The translations under genes were made by a program, and so were the position numbers. The notes under the pieces are model-generated. The model was given only the letters and a program-made list of their open reading frames with translations, did not search any database and was not told the origin of the DNA. A stretch of 64,000 nucleotides of DNA, taken from contig JAZGGI010000050.1 in assembly GCA_036480375.1 (NCBI GenBank), positions 55,941-119,940 on the forward strand. The letters run 5' to 3'. Positions 58,479-64,000 of this stretch are shown here, one piece after another; position 1 is the first letter of the stretch; the number at the start of each line of letters is the position of its first letter. Source of the stretch: Candidatus Zixiibacteriota bacterium (lineage in GTDB: Bacteria > Zixibacteria > MSB-5A5 > GN15 > JAAZOE01).

Positions 58479-61400
58479 ATGTTTATCAAATCTATATGCG
58501 CGATTTTTATCATTTTCCTTACCTCATTTGCCCCGGTTTCCGGAGCCGATCTATATAAGATCTCGGTTGAGAGTAACACCAGCGCGGGCTATTTAAATTC
58601 CCTCACAATACAACCTGTCATGCAATTGCATGACGGATATTTGATACTTTGTGATAAACAAAACTATGATTTAATTCAGCAATCATCAATTGACATTAAA
58701 CTTATAGCGTCTAATGTTGATGTCGATGAGCTGTCGATCGATCTCCGACGCGATAAAAGCAATGCTCAGAAATACCCGGTGCTTTTTGAGCAGGGAGATG
58801 TGCGGATATTCAATATTGATGCCAAGAGTATATCGACCGGAGATATTTCACCGATAGTCAGGACTCCCGAGAAAATAATTTATACGCCTTATCAGGCTCT
58901 TAATCCCGATTATACGTTGGGCAATATCGATCTGCAATGGCTGATTGATCAAATCGAGCAGGATTCGGTGGAGGCCTACCTTTATCGTCTGGAGGCATTT
59001 TATCGCAGGTTAACCGGCACTGATTCCTGCTTTGCCTCGGCCGACTGGATTGCCGATAAATTCGCGTCGTTTGGATATGATTCAATTTATTATGATCCTT
59101 TTACCGGTTCTCAATTGTGGGATCGCCATCTGGTACCCAGCGTCAATATAGTCTGTACAAAATTGGGAACTTTATTTCCAGATTATCAAATCATCGTCGG
59201 CGGGCATTTCGACGCCGTGCCTGATTGTCCGGGAGCGGACGATGATGGTACCGGAACGGCGGGGACGCTGGAAATAGCCAGGATATTGGCAGATATTGAG
59301 ACTGAAGTGACATTTGTATTTATTGCTTTTGATTCCGAGGAATCTTGGATGTGGGGTTCCTATCATTACATGGATGAAGCCGCGGCGCGCGGTGATAAAA
59401 TTCTGTATATGATGAATCTGGATATGATCGGGCATTGGACCAATGACGACTGGGCGGATTTGTATTATGGCGCGAGTATTACATATTCGGAGTTGTGGAA
59501 AGTCCTTGCGGATTCCCTGGTTGGGATTCATGGCGATTTATCAGGTTCGACAGCATCGGATCATTTGCCCTTTCAGGAAGCGGGTATCCCAGTTACTTTT
59601 GTTCAGGAATATTTTTTCTCCGACAATTATCATTATCCCAGCGATAGTACATCCTATATAAATTTTGAATATATGACGCGAATGATAAAAGCATCGATTG
59701 CTACCGTCGCGGTTATCAGTGAAGCTCCGATTTCGGTTGAAATTGAATCGGTTTTTGACGTTGGTAACGGACATGCCATCCGGATAAATTGGAGCCATGA
59801 TTTAATTGCCGATGTTGATTTCTTCCGCATATACTATAATACCAATCCTCCAACAGGTTTGGATTTTGTTGATGTGGATGGCTCCTTTACAGGTTATACA
59901 ATTGAAGGGTTGACGACCGGGCAGGAATATACGATCTATATTGATGCTTACGATTCTGATGGCAATCGCTCGTTTTTACGCCATCCTGTCAACGTAACGC
60001 CGTATTTGTATCCCCAGGCTCCAACGGGTGTGACCGCCAGACCATTATTGCGGTCGATTGAAATTAACTGGAATAGCGAGAATGCGGAGCTTGATTTTAG
60101 CCATTATATGATACTGAGAGACGAAGTGCCGTTACCGGTAACATTGACCGCCGGACCTTATATCGACAATGATGTAAATTTGGGCGCGGACTTTCATTCA
60201 TATCGAGTAGCAGCCGTTGATAATGATGGATATATCTCTGATTTAGCGGGTATCGAACCGCAAATAACAAGGGCAGCGACACTTGAACCGGGAACTGTAT
60301 TGGGGATCAACCGCTCCAGTAATTTGGCGACCAGTATTGTCAATGAAGCCGTCACCGGACAGTTTATCCGCGATGCTTTAACACCGTTCAATTTTGATTA
60401 TTATTCGGATTCGGCATATACTTCAAAACCGGCCAATGAAAGACTGGGTCTTTATGATTTACTTGATTATGAGCTTTTGGTATTAGGCGGTGAATCTGCC
60501 CGGGAAGATGATTTTGGAGCGTCGATCACGATGGGGGGAATTCTTGAAGATATTGAATATTACATATCGTTGGGCGGAAAAGTTATAATATTCGGACGAT
60601 GGGGAGATTTCAAAACCGGACCATCGGAATATCAGAATGACTATTTTAATGAAGGTAACTCCGATTATAATTACAACGCTCTTTTTCATATTGATACCCG
60701 TACCAAATTCGTCCATACAATTGACGTCACAACTATGTACTCGGATTTAATCGGGGCACATTCCAATTTACCGGGCTATCCGGCTCTGAGTTGGGACAGT
60801 CTGGCGGCCGTCGATCACTCGTCGCCCTGGGTGGAAGTATCCGGGATTCCTTGTCCGACATTTGTCGATCTGGGCTATTCCGGTTCAGATCTTGACATTC
60901 TTTATACCTATGATTCAAGAACGGATGCCTACCAGGCGGAAAACAAGCCGATTGCCTGGAGGTATTTGGGCGATGATTATCAGTATATCTTTTTCGAGAT
61001 GCCCTTGACATTTTTTGACCATTCTACAGCATTGACCGTCATGCAAACCGCGATCACCGAGCTATTGTCGGTCGGATCTGCCGGGGAAGTTTTGTTTGAA
61101 CCGCAGGTAATTGATGTCGACAATTTACCGACATTGGTCGAAATCTATCTGGGCAATTTTGAAAATGGAAAAACCGCCGCGGACGTTGATGTCTCGTCGA
61201 TTTTATTAAATGGCAGTCTTTCGCCCGTTTCGACAACTATTCTCCCGACATATTCATACTTCACCGGTGAAGTTCTGAATTTAGAATTCAATGCCGCTGA
61301 TGTATTGGCGACTTACGGTCAGGTAGATTATAGCGGGAGCTATAGTTATATAACCTCCTGGCAATTTACGGGCGAAGGTGAATCCAATTCCGCCGCAGGT

Positions 61401-61628
61401 TATGTTACATTAATTGCCGAATCACAAGTTTTAATCGGCGACGCCAATGGGGACGGGGATGTTAATGTCGGCGACGCAGTGTATTTGATAAATCATGTAT
61501 TCAGAGGCGGGCTGCCGCCGGTTCCTTTGGAAGCGGGCGACGCCAATTGTGATGGTTCGGTAAACGTGGGGGATGCGGTGTATTTAATAAATCATGTCTT
61601 CAAAGGCGGCCCCGGACCCTGTGAATAA
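58479..61628 (+). CDS. Secreted M28-family zinc peptidase with FN3 domains, Rossmann-like module and dockerin
   Basis: The start is the ATG at 58479 with GGAGGCGGT just upstream, giving 1049 residues with a signal peptide (KSICAIFIIFLTSFAPVSG). The M28 aminopeptidase domain spans about 150-410, with zinc ligands in GGHFD (His243), GADDDGTG, DSEES, NLDMIG and NYHYPSD. FN3-like repeats lie near 415-510 and 515-600. The module seen in the genes at 4146 and 7017 follows (about 605-845), then a beta-domain and a C-terminal dockerin-like double repeat (about 986-1049, GDANGDGDVNVGDAVYLIN). Likely a surface-attached exopeptidase. A tandem paralog follows. Confidence 0.9.
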   Translation: MFIKSICAIFIIFLTSFAPVSGADLYKISVESNTSAGYLNSLTIQPVMQLHDGYLILCDKQNYDLIQQSSIDIKLIASNVDVDELSIDLRRDKSNAQKYPVLFEQGDVRIFNIDAKSISTGDISPIVRTPEKIIYTPYQALNPDYTLGNIDLQWLIDQIEQDSVEAYLYRLEAFYRRLTGTDSCFASADWIADKFASFGYDSIYYDPFTGSQLWDRHLVPSVNIVCTKLGTLFPDYQIIVGGHFDAVPDCPGADDDGTGTAGTLEIARILADIETEVTFVFIAFDSEESWMWGSYHYMDEAAARGDKILYMMNLDMIGHWTNDDWADLYYGASITYSELWKVLADSLVGIHGDLSGSTASDHLPFQEAGIPVTFVQEYFFSDNYHYPSDSTSYINFEYMTRMIKASIATVAVISEAPISVEIESVFDVGNGHAIRINWSHDLIADVDFFRIYYNTNPPTGLDFVDVDGSFTGYTIEGLTTGQEYTIYIDAYDSDGNRSFLRHPVNVTPYLYPQAPTGVTARPLLRSIEINWNSENAELDFSHYMILRDEVPLPVTLTAGPYIDNDVNLGADFHSYRVAAVDNDGYISDLAGIEPQITRAATLEPGTVLGINRSSNLATSIVNEAVTGQFIRDALTPFNFDYYSDSAYTSKPANERLGLYDLLDYELLVLGGESAREDDFGASITMGGILEDIEYYISLGGKVIIFGRWGDFKTGPSEYQNDYFNEGNSDYNYNALFHIDTRTKFVHTIDVTTMYSDLIGAHSNLPGYPALSWDSLAAVDHSSPWVEVSGIPCPTFVDLGYSGSDLDILYTYDSRTDAYQAENKPIAWRYLGDDYQYIFFEMPLTFFDHSTALTVMQTAITELLSVGSAGEVLFEPQVIDVDNLPTLVEIYLGNFENGKTAADVDVSSILLNGSLSPVSTTILPTYSYFTGEVLNLEFNAADVLATYGQVDYSGSYSYITSWQFTGEGESNSAAGYVTLIAESQVLIGDANGDGDVNVGDAVYLINHVFRGGLPPVPLEAGDANCDGSVNVGDAVYLINHVFKGGPGPCE

Positions 61629-61656
61629 ACCTAATAGGTCATTTAGATATATCCGC

Positions 61657-61684
61657 TTGACAAGATACTTATTAGACTTATATT
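61657..61684 (+). promoter_or_regulatory. Promoter of the second M28 peptidase gene
   Basis: Perfect TTGACA (61657-61662), 16 bases, TATATT (61679-61684), 89 bases before the ATG at 61774. The two paralogs can therefore be transcribed separately. Confidence 0.6.
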
Positions 61685-61773
61685 GTTGATACCTCACTAG
61701 CCGTTGTCTATACTTGTGACCGTTTTTATATTAAGAAGCTATGTCATGTCTTTGGGGGCGCAAGGAGGAATTG

Positions 61774-64000
61774 ATGACGCCCCGAATTATATTCATAGCA
61801 ATTTCAATTTTAATATGTTGTATAAATCCTGTATTTTCTGCCGATTTGTACAAAATATCACTTTCCAGTCAAGCAGAAGCCGATTTTCTAAATTCACTCG
61901 GAATCTTACCATTGATTCAATTAAGTGACGGGTATCTTCTTGTTGCAGAAACTCAGATTATTGGTCAAATAACTGACGCCAAAATAAAAATCTCATTTAT
62001 GGCGGAAAATGTAGATATAGATAATCTTTTTCTTGATCGGTCGCGAAATGGGGATATTCTCGGCAAAAATCAATTGTTGTATGAACAGGGAGATTTAAGA
62101 ATTTGCAGCAATTTTGACAATAGTAATGGCACCCCTGATTTATTGCCAATAAAAAACAGACCTGCTGAATTTATATTTAAACCGGAATCGATGGTCGAGC
62201 CGCAATATTCAATCAGTAGTATACTCGACCTGGAGGAGTTAATATCTCAAGTGGAAATTGATTCTTTAGAATCATATGTCCTGAGACTTGAGGCATTTTA
62301 CAGGCGCTGGACCGGTACCGATTCATGCTTTGCCGCTCGCGATTGGCTGGTCAATAAATTTGCGGCATTTGGATATGATTCTATTTATACTGATCTATTT
62401 GAAGGGTGCCAAAGACATTATATTGATGGTGATTTGCATAGAATACCCCAGGAAAGTTATAATGTTATTGTTACCAAGATTGGCAGTATTCATCCTGATA
62501 AGCATATAATTGTGGGGGCTCATTATGATGGGGTCTGGGATTGTCCTGCTGCCGATGATAATGGATCGGGAACAGCCGGTTTATTAGAGATTGCAAGGAT
62601 TTTGGCGAATGTTGAAACTGAAATAACAATTGTTTTTATCGCCTTTGATTCTGAAGAGTGTTCCCTGGATGGATCATCCCATTACGTTGACAACGCCCTG
62701 GAAAATAATGAAGATATCCTGACAATGATGAATATTGATATGATTGGCTATAAATATAACTATCAGGATGTTACACTGTATCATGGTTCAGCCACAGCCT
62801 ATGGAGAATTATGGCAGAAACTCGCCGATTCTTTAATGGGAATGAATGGGATCTTATCCGGAAGTCATGTTGCCGATCATTGGCCTTTTCAAATGGCGGG
62901 GTATGATGTACTTTTTGTTCATGAATATAATTTTTCAATTTATTTTCATACGTTAGCCGATAGCGCCGTATATTTGAATTTTACGTATATTACCAATGTT
63001 GTGAAAAGCTCATTGGCTACCTGTTATGTTACAAGCGTGATTCCATATCCATTAGAGATTATTTCAATAATCGATATTGGAAACGGCAATTCTCTCGAAG
63101 TTTATTGGCCATATCAAGATGGTGTTGATTTTTATCGTGTCTATTATGATACCAATCCCCCGAACGGAATTGATTCTGCTGATATCTACAATGCCGACAC
63201 CAACTTTGTAATTGATGATCTTATTGAGGGAAAGGAATACGCAATTTCGGTAGCCAGTTATGATAGCGATGGGTCGCGATCGATTTTACAATATCCTAGT
63301 TTTGGTACTCCATATCATCTCCCTCGAAAGCCCAGCAATTTAACAATTAAGCCAAATTTTCGCTGCCTGGAAATTGAATGGACAGGAAATAATGACTTCG
63401 AAGCGGATTTTAGTCACTATTCTATAATACGAGACGGGAAGAAACTGCCGGTTCAGCTTAGCGTATCTTTTTATGTGGATAATGATTATTCCCTGGGAGG
63501 CGGATATCATTCATATTATGTCGTTGCCGTGGATCAGGATGGGAATATCTCGGATACCGTCGGAATGGAACCGTTAATATCAAAGGTTGCGACGTTAACG
63601 GCTGGGAAAATTCTTGCAATTAACAGATCAAATAATTTCAGCAACTCACTTGTTAATGAAGTTGTAACCGGCGAGTATTTGCGGGAATCATTATCGCCGT
63701 TTGATTTCGAATATTATTCAGATACAGCCTATAATTATTTGCCTGAATCGGAACGATTAAATTTATATGACCTTTTGGAATATGAATTAGTGGTTGTGGG
63801 TAGTGAATCGGGGCGCGCCGAAGATTTGGGGATTCCGCCAAATTTGGGAGGAATATTGGATGTAATTGATTACTATCAGTCGATTGGCGGAAAGGTGATA
63901 CTTTTCAATAGATGGGGCAACATAACTATTCAATCCGAGGATTACAGCACAATACATTTTATTGAGAGTTCCCCTGACTATTACTATCAATCGCGGTATA
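61774..64000 (+). CDS. Secreted M28-family zinc peptidase, tandem paralog (C-terminus cut by window end)
   Basis: From an ATG at 61774 (AAGGAGGA four bases upstream; a TTG at 61771 is possible) the frame is open to the window end, 742 codons. Signal peptide IIFIAISILICCINPVFSA. The M28 ligands are conserved: GAHYD, AADDNGSG, DSEEC, NIDMIG and YFHTLAD. FN3-like repeats follow from about 430, and the Rossmann-like module begins near residue 611 (GKILAINRSN). The order and many segments match the upstream gene (TGTDSCFA, GTAGLLEIARILA), so this is a tandem duplication, now well diverged. A dockerin is expected beyond the window but is not seen. Confidence 0.9.
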   Translation, partial: MTPRIIFIAISILICCINPVFSADLYKISLSSQAEADFLNSLGILPLIQLSDGYLLVAETQIIGQITDAKIKISFMAENVDIDNLFLDRSRNGDILGKNQLLYEQGDLRICSNFDNSNGTPDLLPIKNRPAEFIFKPESMVEPQYSISSILDLEELISQVEIDSLESYVLRLEAFYRRWTGTDSCFAARDWLVNKFAAFGYDSIYTDLFEGCQRHYIDGDLHRIPQESYNVIVTKIGSIHPDKHIIVGAHYDGVWDCPAADDNGSGTAGLLEIARILANVETEITIVFIAFDSEECSLDGSSHYVDNALENNEDILTMMNIDMIGYKYNYQDVTLYHGSATAYGELWQKLADSLMGMNGILSGSHVADHWPFQMAGYDVLFVHEYNFSIYFHTLADSAVYLNFTYITNVVKSSLATCYVTSVIPYPLEIISIIDIGNGNSLEVYWPYQDGVDFYRVYYDTNPPNGIDSADIYNADTNFVIDDLIEGKEYAISVASYDSDGSRSILQYPSFGTPYHLPRKPSNLTIKPNFRCLEIEWTGNNDFEADFSHYSIIRDGKKLPVQLSVSFYVDNDYSLGGGYHSYYVVAVDQDGNISDTVGMEPLISKVATLTAGKILAINRSNNFSNSLVNEVVTGEYLRESLSPFDFEYYSDTAYNYLPESERLNLYDLLEYELVVVGSESGRAEDLGIPPNLGGILDVIDYYQSIGGKVILFNRWGNITIQSEDYSTIHFIESSPDYYYQSRY

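Noticed and set aside
4146..61628. A cellulosome, because of the dockerin-like repeats
   Set aside because: No cohesin domain, scaffoldin or carbohydrate-active enzyme is present in the window; the repeats are more likely surface or calcium-binding modules of this lineage.

Overview
The window is a stretch of bacterial chromosome from what looks like an uncultured, Gram-negative, probably anaerobic or facultative member of the FCB assemblage. Candidate division Zixibacteria or a near relative is my best guess. The evidence is: an outer-membrane biogenesis pair (TamB plus an Omp85/BamA-type barrel), AsmA-like proteins, lipoproteins and beta-barrels; large secreted proteins ending in a dockerin-like double repeat with the signature NVGDAVYLIN; an oxygen-sensitive glycyl radical enzyme; and many near-consensus TTGACA-N17-TATAAT promoters. 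No rRNA, tRNA, CRISPR array or complete mobile element was seen.

Layout. 1-3589: an XRE-cupin regulator (cut by the window edge), an outer-membrane barrel plus lipoprotein pair, and dihydrolipoamide dehydrogenase. 4146-9974: two tandem giant secreted FN3/dockerin paralogs preceded by a hairpin-rich leader. 10029-13618: DUF116 with a TudS-like DUF523/DUF1722 protein, then a convergent MshEN-REC-HD-REC signalling protein. 13735-18672: a possible 52-residue membrane peptide, two DUF3857/transglutaminase paralogs (one with a broken triad) and a frameshifted exonuclease III. 18767-23472: acyltransferase, radical SAM activase, a HypD-like glycyl radical enzyme and an SDR. 23461-29325: a Na+/H+ antiporter, a repeat-rich AT-rich island with two HEPN-motif proteins, a class IV aminotransferase and a DUF401 transporter-like protein. 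29524-31953: ECF sigma factor, anti-sigma factor and an HtrA-like protein that has lost its catalytic triad. 31999-38163: CMD-like protein, TamB and Omp85 barrel, translationally coupled. 38255-44463: IscS, MnmA, UPF0173 hydrolase, AsmA-like protein and CysE. 44718-46097: a zinc phospholipase C-like protein and a small unknown. 46224-49499: a four-gene operon of unknown function. 49868-56045: a papain-like pseudoprotease with thrombospondin type 3 repeats and an intact subtilase with FG-GAP repeats. 56337-57238: an IS256-type transposase remnant amid palindromic repeats. 57239-64000: DUF2784, a surface-repeat protein and two tandem M28 peptidase/FN3/dockerin paralogs, the last cut by the window end.

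How the genes fit together. Much of the window serves the cell envelope: secreted calcium-binding proteases and adhesin-like proteins, the machinery that inserts outer-membrane proteins, and an envelope-stress style sigma/anti-sigma cassette. A second theme is sulfur and anaerobic metabolism: IscS feeding MnmA for tRNA thiolation, CysE for cysteine, TudS-like desulfurase, and hydroxyproline dehydratase-like chemistry. The most unusual items are three enzyme-fold proteins whose catalytic residues have been replaced, the tandem HEPN-motif genes in an AT-rich island, the unknown four-gene operon, a shared module preceding the dockerin in several exported proteins, and a family of dispersed palindromes carrying the GTAG mark typical of REP elements.
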